This document shows, in pieces, positions 45,176 to 54,070 of a stretch of DNA of 64,000 nt. The stretch is from Magnetococcales bacterium. GTDB lineage: Bacteria > Pseudomonadota > Magnetococcia > Magnetococcales > JADFYX01. Every line of letters starts with the position of its first letter. The stretch's first letter is position 1. Made by a program: the position numbers and the translations under genes. The DNA is taken from assembly GCA_015232405.1 (NCBI GenBank), contig JADFZS010000011.1:1-64000 (forward strand), given 5' to 3'. Under the pieces are notes generated by a model, which worked only from the letters and a program-made list of their open reading frames with translations, searched no databases and was not told the DNA's origin.

Positions 45176-47458
45176 ATGGCTAACAGACAGACACAACAAT
45201 CTGAAAATAAACCACAATCAACAGTTGATACAACATTATCCCAAGCAGTGGAGCTATTTAAAGCAGAAAAATACATTGAGGCCGACAAACTGTGCACAAC
45301 CATCATTCAATCAGATCCCAACCATATTGATGCCATTAATTTATTGGGGGTTATAGCGCAAAAAGTAAATCGTCACGATTTAGCAATTGGTCTGTTTCAA
45401 CGAGCCATAAATATCAATAATAACATTGCCATTCTATATTTTAACCTTGGGTTGTCCCTATATCATATAAACCAAGGGGAAGAAGCTGCAAAAGCATTAG
45501 ATATTGCCCATAATAAAGACCCTGGGAACAAACAGATATCTGATTTTTTAAATAATATCACCAAAAAACATTTAGGCAATAATACAGACAATATACCGTT
45601 TGATAGAGCAGATGATATTTTACAAAAAGGGATAGCCCTCCATCAATCTGGTCAGGTTGATAGAGCTATAGCCTGTTATCAACAGGCCATAAAAAACCAG
45701 CCTGATAACTCTTCAGCTCTTTGTAACCTGGGATCGGCTCTAAAACATCAAGGTAAAATTAAAGAGGCAATTATTGCTTATGAAAAAGCCATAACTATCA
45801 AGCCGGATTTAATTGAGGCCCATAATAACCTTGGTAATACAATGGTTGAGAGTGGCAGACTTGATGAAGCAGCTATCTGTTTTGACAAAGCAATATCTAT
45901 AAACCCTGAATATGCAACTGCTCATAATAACCTAGGCAAGGTAAAACAAGAGCAGAACAGATTTGCAGAGGCCCAAGCCAGTTATCAAAAAGCCCTTACT
46001 ATAGATCCAAATTTTGCCCATGCATATTATAATATGGGAACTCTACTTGCTAAACTACGCAAAGATGAAGATGCCATTGCCAGTTATAAAAAGGCCATAT
46101 CAATAAACCCAGATTTTGCTGAGAGCCACTACAATATTGGGTCTTGTCTCTACAAACAGAGCAAGCTTCATGAGGCTGTTTACCACTTTAAAAAAGCTAT
46201 TTCAATAAATCCTGATTATATTGAGGCACATAGCAATCTAATATTTTGCCTGGACTATATTCCTGATTCAGATTCAGAACTGCCAAAAATTCAACGAAAA
46301 AAATGGGCTAAACAACATACTGAACATCTCCAATCTTCTTGGTTACCTTTTAAAAACAGCCCGGAACGTAAGCGAAAATTGCGGATTGGTTATGTGGCAG
46401 CAGAATTCTGGAAACACCCAAATGCAGAAGTTTTCGGCCCCTTACTGCTAAATCATGATGCTGAAAATTTTGAGATATGTTGCTATGCAGCTAGCGACAA
46501 CGAAGATGAGCTTACCGCTAAATTTAAAAAAATTTCTACATTATGGACAAAAACCGATGGGCTGGATGATGAGACATTGGCTACAAAAATACGCCAAGAT
46601 GGAATAGATATCCTTGTTGATCTTAGTGGTCACTCACCCTTTAATCGTCTTATGACCTTTGCCAGAAAACCAGCACCTATTCAAATTCATGCTTTTGGCT
46701 ACCCCCTTGGTACTAATATGAAAGCCATGGATTATATATTTTTAGATCCGGTATTAATACCTGAAAACGATCGGAGCAAATTCACCGAAGAGATCATTGA
46801 TCTAAGTTGTGTAATACATATGAATTCAGACACACTTTTTCCTGCATTAAAAGATCCACCTGTTATGGAAAATGGCTATATCACATTTGGTGCTTTTAAC
46901 CGTCTGGAAAAATATACCGACACAACCTACTCTTTGTGGGCCAAAATCCTCCACAAAATCTCAACAGCAAAACTATTAATGAAAACAGAAAAATTGAGCA
47001 ACCAAAACCAACAAACCAAGATCTACTCAAAATTTGAAAAACTGGGGATACCTGCAGATAGACTTATATTACTTGGCAAAACATCAAAATATGAACATCT
47101 TCAAGCTAACGGTGACATAGACATCATGCTGGACTCTTTTCCTTTAAATGGCGGAATAACCACGTTGGCATCGTTAAGAATGGGTGTTCCTGTTTTAACT
47201 TGCGAAAAGTTGACCCGTTTTCTCTTTACCTCTTCGGTATTAAATGTATTAAAGCTGGATGAGTGGCGGGCAAAAGATGAAGATGAATATGTAAATCTGG
47301 CAGTTAGGTTTTCTAAAAATATTCCATATTTAAAAGAGTTACGTTATGATCTGCGCAGCCGTTTTGATAAGTCGGTACTTGGTGATTCCAAACTATATAC
47401 CCAAGAGGTAGAATCTGTATATCGGAAGCTCTGGATAAAATGGTGTGACAATCAATAA
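45176..47458 (+). CDS. TPR-OGT: O-linked GlcNAc transferase-like protein (GT41)
   Basis: The protein of 760 residues starts with about nine to ten TPR repeats (residues about 15-380), with consensus SYQKALTIDPNFAHAYYNMG. The C-terminal GT41 catalytic domain begins KLRIGYVAAEFWKHPNAEVF near residue 395, holding the general His position, and has DILVDLSGHSPFNRL, HAFGYPLGTN and DSFPLNGGITTLASLRMGVP, which contact UDP-sugar. It has no signal peptide, so it acts in the cytoplasm on protein acceptors such as flagellin or adhesin. It converges with a NeuB-like gene. Confidence 0.9.
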   Translation: MANRQTQQSENKPQSTVDTTLSQAVELFKAEKYIEADKLCTTIIQSDPNHIDAINLLGVIAQKVNRHDLAIGLFQRAININNNIAILYFNLGLSLYHINQGEEAAKALDIAHNKDPGNKQISDFLNNITKKHLGNNTDNIPFDRADDILQKGIALHQSGQVDRAIACYQQAIKNQPDNSSALCNLGSALKHQGKIKEAIIAYEKAITIKPDLIEAHNNLGNTMVESGRLDEAAICFDKAISINPEYATAHNNLGKVKQEQNRFAEAQASYQKALTIDPNFAHAYYNMGTLLAKLRKDEDAIASYKKAISINPDFAESHYNIGSCLYKQSKLHEAVYHFKKAISINPDYIEAHSNLIFCLDYIPDSDSELPKIQRKKWAKQHTEHLQSSWLPFKNSPERKRKLRIGYVAAEFWKHPNAEVFGPLLLNHDAENFEICCYAASDNEDELTAKFKKISTLWTKTDGLDDETLATKIRQDGIDILVDLSGHSPFNRLMTFARKPAPIQIHAFGYPLGTNMKAMDYIFLDPVLIPENDRSKFTEEIIDLSCVIHMNSDTLFPALKDPPVMENGYITFGAFNRLEKYTDTTYSLWAKILHKISTAKLLMKTEKLSNQNQQTKIYSKFEKLGIPADRLILLGKTSKYEHLQANGDIDIMLDSFPLNGGITTLASLRMGVPVLTCEKLTRFLFTSSVLNVLKLDEWRAKDEDEYVNLAVRFSKNIPYLKELRYDLRSRFDKSVLGDSKLYTQEVESVYRKLWIKWCDNQ

Positions 47459-47510
47459 TTTCTGCTATATGTATCAAACGTAAGGATATCAAACCCCTTT
47501 TATCAAATAA

Positions 47511-49016
47511 TCAATCCAACCAAAAAGAGACAAATGTTTTGCGGTTAGGATTGTTGAGAATCTCGGGGTCACTGTAATAGGAGTCGTCTTGTGAATGGTT
47601 GGAAGATATCTCTTCTAACACTACCCCATCTTGGCAACCAAAAGCGTGACGTACTCCTCTCTCGATGGTTATAACATCACCAGGATAACACTTTTTACTG
47701 ACTCCATCTAAAGCCAGGTCTAGTGTTCCATAGAGAACATGAAAGGTCTCTTCTTTAACTTTATGGTACTGTTCGGGATGATTTTGCCCAGGTAGAACAA
47801 CGATCAATTTTTTGCAATATTCCCGATTAACCACTGTGATCATACTTATCCCTGTTTTGGCAAAATTCTTCAAACCGTAATGATGGGATATCTCAAGTTT
47901 GGACTCTTGGGGAATCACAATATTACCAGCTTTTAGAAGCTCGGTAACACTACCTACAATATCTTCAATCTGTTTTCTAATTATCTCAATTCTTGAGTTG
48001 GACTCCAGTACTGGCTCACCTTTTTTAATGGTTTTGGTTGCATAATAGTGGTCATACTTTGACCAGTCATTTGCGGTTATATGACCAGGTTTTGTTGGTA
48101 TAGCCATAAAGACATCGGAATCTTTAATACGCTCCCCTGCTACAATATCATTATTGGCGTAAATACCCCGACGCAGTGAAACAAGGCTATCAAGCTCTTT
48201 TTGTGTTGGTTCTATACGTCTATTGGATACACCACATATGGTAAAGGCTCTTTTTGCAGCGGTTAACCAGTTAAACACCTGTTGCGGGGTTGCTGAATAG
48301 GCGTTGATACTATATTCAGAAGTAGGCACACCAACATGTTTTTCAAATACATTACATCCTTTAGCTATGGCAAGAGCTATAATATCGCTTTGTGATGGTT
48401 CTTCGTGGGTAGAGTAGCCAATGGGAATATCTGGATAACGCTCCATGAGAAAATCTATTTGGTTTAATTGTAGATTTTCTGTTGCTGTTGGATACTCAGC
48501 AACACAGTGCATCAGGGTAAACCGAATATCCCTATGTTTCATAAAACTTACTACATTATCAATATCTTCAGTCTTAATGCCTGCTGTTGAACCTATAACT
48601 GGTAATTGACATTCGCCAATACGTTCCAGAAGTGGCCAATCGGTAAATGAACAGCTTGCAATTTTAAGTACATCAAAACCATCTTCTATAATAAGATCAA
48701 CGGATTCTGGATCAAATGGGGTGCAGATAGATAGAAAGCCTTGGTTTTTAATCTCTTGAACCAACTTGCGGGTATCATCTCGGCTTAAACTGGTTTCTGA
48801 AAAACGTTTTACATATTTTATATCCATCCTATCCTTAAAATCAGGATGTATAAAAGTATCCAATTGCCGATATTGCATTTTAAAAGCAAAATTAAAATCA
48901 AAACCTTTGCAAACCTTGGCAAATTCACGGATCACATGTAGACCATGCTCAACACTACCCATGTGGTTGTTAGCCATCTCTAGAATAAAAAGTCGATCTA
49001 GATTTAACTCACTCAT
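47511..49016 (-). CDS. NeuB-like nonulosonate synthase with SAF and cupin domains
   Basis: The 501-residue protein begins LDRLFILEMANNHMGSVEHG, the sialic-acid-synthase start (residues 1-270). It contains FAFKMQYRQLDTF, CTPFDPESVDLI and the KHVGVPTSEYS region. An antifreeze-like SAF domain follows at about 280-345 (SLRRGIYANNDIVAGERI). A C-terminal cupin at about 395-490 is visible (GQNHPEQYHKVKEETFHVLYG, YPGDVITIERGVRHAFG). NeuB enzymes condense phosphoenolpyruvate with a hexose to give sialic, legionaminic or pseudaminic acids. A fused cupin is not usual and may act in isomerisation or binding. The exact product is unknown. Confidence 0.88.
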   Translation of the reverse strand: MSELNLDRLFILEMANNHMGSVEHGLHVIREFAKVCKGFDFNFAFKMQYRQLDTFIHPDFKDRMDIKYVKRFSETSLSRDDTRKLVQEIKNQGFLSICTPFDPESVDLIIEDGFDVLKIASCSFTDWPLLERIGECQLPVIGSTAGIKTEDIDNVVSFMKHRDIRFTLMHCVAEYPTATENLQLNQIDFLMERYPDIPIGYSTHEEPSQSDIIALAIAKGCNVFEKHVGVPTSEYSINAYSATPQQVFNWLTAAKRAFTICGVSNRRIEPTQKELDSLVSLRRGIYANNDIVAGERIKDSDVFMAIPTKPGHITANDWSKYDHYYATKTIKKGEPVLESNSRIEIIRKQIEDIVGSVTELLKAGNIVIPQESKLEISHHYGLKNFAKTGISMITVVNREYCKKLIVVLPGQNHPEQYHKVKEETFHVLYGTLDLALDGVSKKCYPGDVITIERGVRHAFGCQDGVVLEEISSNHSQDDSYYSDPEILNNPNRKTFVSFWLD

Positions 49017-49105
49017 AATTTATTTGCCTTTGTTTACCGTTAATTTAGTAATTTATAGTTTTTCTTAACTTAAGATACCTGTCCATTCTGGCACATTTAC
49101 CCATC

Positions 49106-50116
49106 CTATGACATAATTTTTTTTGCTGTCATAAGAGATGGATTTTCAAAACAGTCAATAAACTCAACCACACCAAAGCCTGCATCAACTAGCCACCCTT
49201 TAATTTCATTAAATGAGTAGCTATTGCCACGCTGGGTATTTACCAACATGTTAACTGCAAAAAAGGTGCGGTCTAGAGGAGATGTATGGTCCTCAGATAT
49301 TATAGTTTCGTGAATTATCAACAGCCCATCAGGCTCCATGGTGTTGTAGAGCTTTTTTATAAGCTTACGATTTTGAACTTCACCCTCCATGTGTAACACA
49401 TTTGATATCAGTACTACATCATAGTTGGAACCTAACTCCACATTTGGATCGTTATAAAAATCTGCTGCTATAAAGCTTATCCGCTCGGCGAAACCACCTT
49501 TTTCAACATATGGACGAGCAGACTCAATTGTTATTGGCAGATCAGCAATTACCCCAAACATTTGTGGGTTGACTCGTAATATCTCCTCACAATAAGCTCC
49601 AGGTCCACCACCTACATCCAATAATTTATTATAGCTAGCAAGGTTGAGGTTCTCGGCTATAATACGACCATTGGGGCGACCCAGCTCCGCCATAGCACCG
49701 ATAAACGATCTGTTGACCTCTGAATTTTCTGAAAACTGTAAATCCAACTTTTTATTGGTATGCCCGCTCAATACAGATTCTGGCAATCTTCGCCAACTCT
49801 CCATCAACTCATTAATATGGTTCATCGAGTTGATAATGGTATCATCCCCATCACTACAGAGAGTTTTTAAACCAACAGGAGTGTTTTGATACCGCTCTTT
49901 ATTTTTTAACAGTAGTCCCAATGCCACCAAGGCATCAAGAAGTATTGTACAACCCCTGACACTAGCTTCAATTTTATGGGAAATATCTATTGCACTTAAG
50001 CTTTTTTTACCAATTGCATCAAAAAGAGATAATTTATGGGCTGCCATAACCACCTCAGGTCCCTGGAAAGTACGCATCAAGTCCAGAATTTCCTGTTTTT
50101 CCATAGGTTTGGTCAT
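49106..50116 (-). CDS. Methyltransf_2-type O-methyltransferase
   Basis: The 336-residue protein has an N-terminal winged-helix dimerisation half (LMRTFQGPEVVMAAHKLSLFDAIG) and a SAM domain with LLDVGGGPGAYCEEI near residue 172. The motif DVVLISNVLHMEGE and a catalytic His in the family position follow. The fold is that of acetylserotonin and hydroxyneurosporene O-methyltransferases. It lies 89 bp before the NeuB-like gene on the same strand, so it may act on a nonulosonate or another small molecule. The substrate is unproven. Confidence 0.83.
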   Translation of the reverse strand: MTKPMEKQEILDLMRTFQGPEVVMAAHKLSLFDAIGKKSLSAIDISHKIEASVRGCTILLDALVALGLLLKNKERYQNTPVGLKTLCSDGDDTIINSMNHINELMESWRRLPESVLSGHTNKKLDLQFSENSEVNRSFIGAMAELGRPNGRIIAENLNLASYNKLLDVGGGPGAYCEEILRVNPQMFGVIADLPITIESARPYVEKGGFAERISFIAADFYNDPNVELGSNYDVVLISNVLHMEGEVQNRKLIKKLYNTMEPDGLLIIHETIISEDHTSPLDRTFFAVNMLVNTQRGNSYSFNEIKGWLVDAGFGVVEFIDCFENPSLMTAKKIMS

Positions 50117-50315
50117 TTGATTTAATCCAGATACTTTGGCAGATAGTTAGAAACAAATTATCTCTAACTTACCTTATTTTATCAATTATCACAATCTATA
50201 GAGTACTATGAAAAAAGATATTTTGTTATTTTTGCTTGGAAAAAATTGAGAAGGGATTTGCTGCTAGCCAACAATATATTAATTAAAACGGAGTGCTTTA
50301 AAAAAGTTCAAACTA

Positions 50316-52037
50316 TTAATGACGGTCGGTAATTATAATACCTTCACGTCTGGGGTCTGTTCCCCCGTGCATACCTTTTTTGTCTATGGTTATTACATTT
50401 AAACCACTTTCCATTTTTTTACTTACCACCTCATGGCCCATAGCCTCAAGTGGCTCCTTTAAAGTCTCTATTGGAGTTCCTGCCTCTAAGGTTGTCACAC
50501 CATTGGTATTGCCAAAATTTGGAGCAGCTACAACTGTTTTAGGGTCTAGGTTCCACTCTAATATGCTCCAGATAGTGCGTGCAACATAGCCAATTATTTT
50601 ACTACCTCCTGGAGAGCCAGCAACAACTTTCAAAGCACCATTTGCATCAAATACCATCGCTGGTGTCATGGAGCTTCTAGGTCTTTTTCCCGGTTCTACT
50701 CGGTTGGCAATCAAATCTCCTTTAGCTTTATCTTTGTTTTTGGTTGTTGGCAGAAAGCTAAAATCTGTAAGTTGGTTGTTTAATAAAAAACCATCAACCA
50801 TCAACCTGGAGCCAAAACCGTTCTCAACAGAGGTGGTCATGGAGACCGCATTACCCCAACCATCTACAATCGAAATATGTGAGGTAGATGGTAATGAATA
50901 ATCTTTACTTTCTTCACTATCAAGCTCTGGTTGTCCCAACGGTTTTCCCGGTTGGGCGTTGCCCATATCCTTGTCTAGCTGAATAAGCTCAGCGCGCTTT
51001 TGTAGATACTCTTTTTCTAATAGCTCAGCTACTGGAACTGTAACAAAATCAGCATCTGCAACATATTGGTTACGATCAGCAAAAGCCAATCTTTGGGCTT
51101 GAGTAAAGAGATGGACCATCTTTGCCGAGTCTGGTTTTTCTTCTTTTACAGAAAAATTTTCCAGTATTCCCAGCATCTGTAATAGAGCAATCCCTCCAGA
51201 TGTGGGTGGTGGCATGGAACAGACTGTGTCAGATCTATAGGTACTACATATAGGTTCTCTTTTAATCGATTCATATGATTTTAAATCATCAAGGGTGAGA
51301 TCCCCGGAAGGGGTAGCATTTTTAACTGTATCAACAATAGCTTTTGCCAACTCACCTTCATAAAAAACTCTACTGCCACCATTGGCCACATCATTGAGAG
51401 TTTTGGCCAATGGCAGATTAACCAAGCGGCTTTTTGGTTTTCCTTTATCATCATAAAAATAGTTACCAGCTTTTGGATTATGCCTTAAAAAACGGTCTTT
51501 TTCCAACATATCCCTAAGACGGGGAGAGACAACAAAACCTCTTTTGGCTAATTTTATGGCAGGGGAAAACAGAGAGGGCCAAGGGGCTAGGCCGTGGGCT
51601 TGATGAGATTTTTCCAACATGGCAAGAACACCAGGAACTCCTACAGATAGCCCACCCACAACAGCTTGATAAAAATCTTGAGGATGTCCGTTGGGAAGCA
51701 AAAAACGGTCTGCTCTTGCTGTAGCAGGAGCTGTCTCACGTCCATCATAAGCGTGAAGCTTTTTTGTTTTATTATCCCAATAAAGAAGAAATGCACCCCC
51801 CCCAATACCAGAGGATTGCGGTTCTACCAGAGTCAAAAGCATCTGCACAGCGATAGCTGCATCCAAGGCGTTACCACCATTTTGCAATACTTGATATCCG
51901 GCTTTAACTGCTTTTGGGTTGGCAGCCACAACCATAATACCACTTTTTTCAGCCGAGACATTTTGACATAGGGCAACATCGGTAGAGAATAGTAGCATCA
52001 GGGCAACAAAGGTTGCCAGGCACTGTTTTTTCAACAT
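50316..52037 (-). CDS. ggt: Gamma-glutamyltransferase precursor
   Basis: Ggt is a periplasmic N-terminal-nucleophile hydrolase that cleaves glutathione and other gamma-glutamyl compounds and matures by self-cleavage. The 573-residue protein has a signal peptide (CLATFVALMLLFSTDVALC) and the large-subunit motif SSGIGGGAFLLYWD. The nucleophile Thr is in TSHISIVDGWGNAVSMT near residue 385. The small subunit ends with the SPGGSKIIG oxyanion loop and NLDPKTVVAAPNFG. It lies downstream of the ABC-2 pair by about 45 bp on the same strand. Confidence 0.94.
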   Translation of the reverse strand: MLKKQCLATFVALMLLFSTDVALCQNVSAEKSGIMVVAANPKAVKAGYQVLQNGGNALDAAIAVQMLLTLVEPQSSGIGGGAFLLYWDNKTKKLHAYDGRETAPATARADRFLLPNGHPQDFYQAVVGGLSVGVPGVLAMLEKSHQAHGLAPWPSLFSPAIKLAKRGFVVSPRLRDMLEKDRFLRHNPKAGNYFYDDKGKPKSRLVNLPLAKTLNDVANGGSRVFYEGELAKAIVDTVKNATPSGDLTLDDLKSYESIKREPICSTYRSDTVCSMPPPTSGGIALLQMLGILENFSVKEEKPDSAKMVHLFTQAQRLAFADRNQYVADADFVTVPVAELLEKEYLQKRAELIQLDKDMGNAQPGKPLGQPELDSEESKDYSLPSTSHISIVDGWGNAVSMTTSVENGFGSRLMVDGFLLNNQLTDFSFLPTTKNKDKAKGDLIANRVEPGKRPRSSMTPAMVFDANGALKVVAGSPGGSKIIGYVARTIWSILEWNLDPKTVVAAPNFGNTNGVTTLEAGTPIETLKEPLEAMGHEVVSKKMESGLNVITIDKKGMHGGTDPRREGIIITDRH

Positions 52038-52080
52038 AACATGCTACTCCAATTAATCATTATGACAAAAAGTGGTATTT

Positions 52081-52848
52081 CTACTCTTTAATTCTCCACC
52101 CCTGCTCTACCAAACTAACAGACAGGAAGAATAAAGCAAGCACTGCGCCAATAGCAGCAGAAGATGATATATATACCGCAGTTTGCCCACTATCGATCAT
52201 GGCATAGCGAAATAAATCAACTACATAGAAAATTGGATTAAACAGTGCAGCTGTACGCCAACCATCTGGTAACATGGAAATTGAAAAAAACACCCCTCCA
52301 AAATAGACCATAGGGGTTAATATAAAATTGCTAATAACAGAAATATTGTCAAAACTTCTGGCCCACATTCCTGAAATAAAACCAATCAAGCCAAATATGG
52401 CAGTGATAACAACAGATGCCGTAGCAAAGAGTAGAGGGTGAGATATGGTGTAGGGGAAGAAAAACCATGAGACAGCCAAAATCACACTGCCAACCAAAAT
52501 ACCACGGACAATAGCAGCAGCCATGAATGCCAGCACGATCTGTATTGATGTAAGTGGTAGAGCCAGCAAATCAGCATCTAACATCCCGATATATCGCATC
52601 TGAATAAGTGAAGAGCTGGTATTTTGATATGAGTGTTGAATCATCCCCATGGCTGCTAAACCAGGAATGAGATACAAAATATAGGGAACACCATCTGTTT
52701 GGCCAATTTTTGAACCCAATGCTCCACCAAATACTATAAAATATAGCATTGCTGAAATTAATGGTGCTCCTACTGTCTGGCCCCAGACTCGTAAAAACCT
52801 GTGACTTTCTCTTTTAAATAAAGCCCAACAACCGTACCAATTTATCAT
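52081..52848 (-). CDS. ABC-2 type exporter permease
   Basis: The 255-residue permease has six hydrophobic helices and the ABC2_membrane pattern: KRESHRFLRVWGQTVGAPLI at the N-terminus, then IPGLAAMGMIQHSYQNTSSS and the PLxxIPxx-like ALPLTSIQIVLAF. It overlaps the ATPase gene by 4 bp (ATGA), giving one translation unit. The family exports lipids, polysaccharide or drugs. With ATPase and polysaccharide genes nearby, cargo such as O-antigen or an antibiotic is possible, but no specific cargo is evident. Confidence 0.9.
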   Translation of the reverse strand: MINWYGCWALFKRESHRFLRVWGQTVGAPLISAMLYFIVFGGALGSKIGQTDGVPYILYLIPGLAAMGMIQHSYQNTSSSLIQMRYIGMLDADLLALPLTSIQIVLAFMAAAIVRGILVGSVILAVSWFFFPYTISHPLLFATASVVITAIFGLIGFISGMWARSFDNISVISNFILTPMVYFGGVFFSISMLPDGWRTAALFNPIFYVVDLFRYAMIDSGQTAVYISSSAAIGAVLALFFLSVSLVEQGWRIKE

Positions 52849-53747
52849 GATTTTTCAGTTAGTTTGAGGAACACATCTTCAAGCCGTTCCGGTTCAATAC
52901 GTATATCCACAACATCTTCAGAGTTATCAGTCAACCATGCAAAAAGCTCCTTGGCAGATTCAGATCGATATTCACCAGCAACAAACAGACGATCTTCACT
53001 GTAGGTCAAAGGGGCGAAATTATCAGGTAACAGCAGCTGTTTTGCCAGATTTATTTCAAAACGTCGAGAGCCAAAGGAGTCGAGAAGTTTTTGAGTGCTT
53101 TCACATGCGACTATATTACCATCTCTGATGATGGCTACCCTATCTGCCAACATTTGTGCCTCTTCAATATAGTGTGTCGTCAAGATAATCGTTGTTCCAC
53201 TCTTGTGTAGTTCACGGATAAATTTCCATAACGAGTGGCGCAAAGAGACATCAACACCTGCTGTTGGTTCATCCAAGATAAGTAGTTTTGGTCTGTGAAC
53301 AAGGGCTTTGGCTATGGTTAACCGCCGCTTCATCCCCCCGGAGAGATCTTTTGAGTTTCTGTCTTTATATTGAGAAAGATGGAGTTGATCAAGAAGATGA
53401 TCTATCCATTCACCATTGTTGCCTATACCATAATAACCGGAATGGTTGATTAGAACCTCTTTAACTGTAAAAAAGGAGTCCAAAGCAATTTCTTGGGGAG
53501 TGTAACCCAACAACAGTTTAGCCTGTTGTGAAAAATCATCAATATTGTTGCCAAACACCTCGACTAAACCAGAGCTTTTTTTGACAACTTGGGCAGCTAT
53601 GTTGATAAGGGTGGATTTTCCCGCACCATTAGGCCCTAGAATTGAGAAAAACTCACCGGACTCAACTTGGAGATCAATACTCTTCAACGCATGGACGTTA
53701 TTGGCAAAGTATTTATTTAAACTTGAAATTTTAAGAGCAGGAGTCAT
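52845..53747 (-). CDS. ABC transporter ATPase (ABC-2 partner)
   Basis: The 300-residue ATPase has Walker A LGPNGAGKSTLINI, Q-loop YTPQEIAL, the LSGGMKRRL signature, Walker B LLILDEPTAGVD and H-loop ILTTHYIEEAQML. A C-terminal extension after about residue 215 (FGSRRFEINLAKQLL, EPERLEDVFLKLTE) is typical of DrrA/CcmA-like exporters. It is the first gene of the pair with the permease. It is preceded by the palindromic element at 53819-53999. Confidence 0.93.
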   Translation of the reverse strand: MTPALKISSLNKYFANNVHALKSIDLQVESGEFFSILGPNGAGKSTLINIAAQVVKKSSGLVEVFGNNIDDFSQQAKLLLGYTPQEIALDSFFTVKEVLINHSGYYGIGNNGEWIDHLLDQLHLSQYKDRNSKDLSGGMKRRLTIAKALVHRPKLLILDEPTAGVDVSLRHSLWKFIRELHKSGTTIILTTHYIEEAQMLADRVAIIRDGNIVACESTQKLLDSFGSRRFEINLAKQLLLPDNFAPLTYSEDRLFVAGEYRSESAKELFAWLTDNSEDVVDIRIEPERLEDVFLKLTEKS

Positions 53748-53818
53748 AAAAGCAATAGTATCTATTTTTGTTAACCCAGTTAAATGGGAGTTTTTTGTAA
53801 TATGAGTGGTTTGACTGA

Positions 53819-53999
53819 ACTTTTTAACCTAGAAACGGCGGTTGGCGGTGCGTACATGGCGTAACATATTGGTTTAGCTGGTGTAACAGAGCAAATCGAA
53901 GTCACCTTGTTGGTGATGAGACTTTGCTCTGTTATGCCAGATGAATCAATAGGTTGCGTCAGGTGCGTGCTGACAACTGCTGTTTCTAGGTTTAAAGGT
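53819..53999 (+). ncRNA. Long imperfect palindrome, candidate structured RNA or MITE
   Basis: Position n pairs with position 107818-n over the whole element, centred on 53909. Across arms 53828-53895 and 53923-53990 I count 52 Watson-Crick pairs, 12 G.T pairs and 4 purine-purine mismatches. The innermost 12 bp (53884-53895 with 53923-53934) are perfect; a 5x5 internal loop and a small apical hairpin follow. The outer ends are CCTAGAAAC and GTTTCTAGG, flanked by TTAA and TTTA. It lies in a gene-free gap between leftward genes. Short open frames inside are not credible. Confidence 0.75.
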
Positions 54000-54070
54000 A
54001 ACGTTGAAAGTGATAATGGTCAATTCGTTGTGTCAGAAAATCTGGAGATTATTTGGATATTGGGTGTAAC

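Noticed and set aside
53819-53999. Integron attC site
   Set aside because: The arms are longer than usual for attC, and the RYYYAAC/GTTRRRY core pairs are not found at the ends; no integrase gene is in the window.
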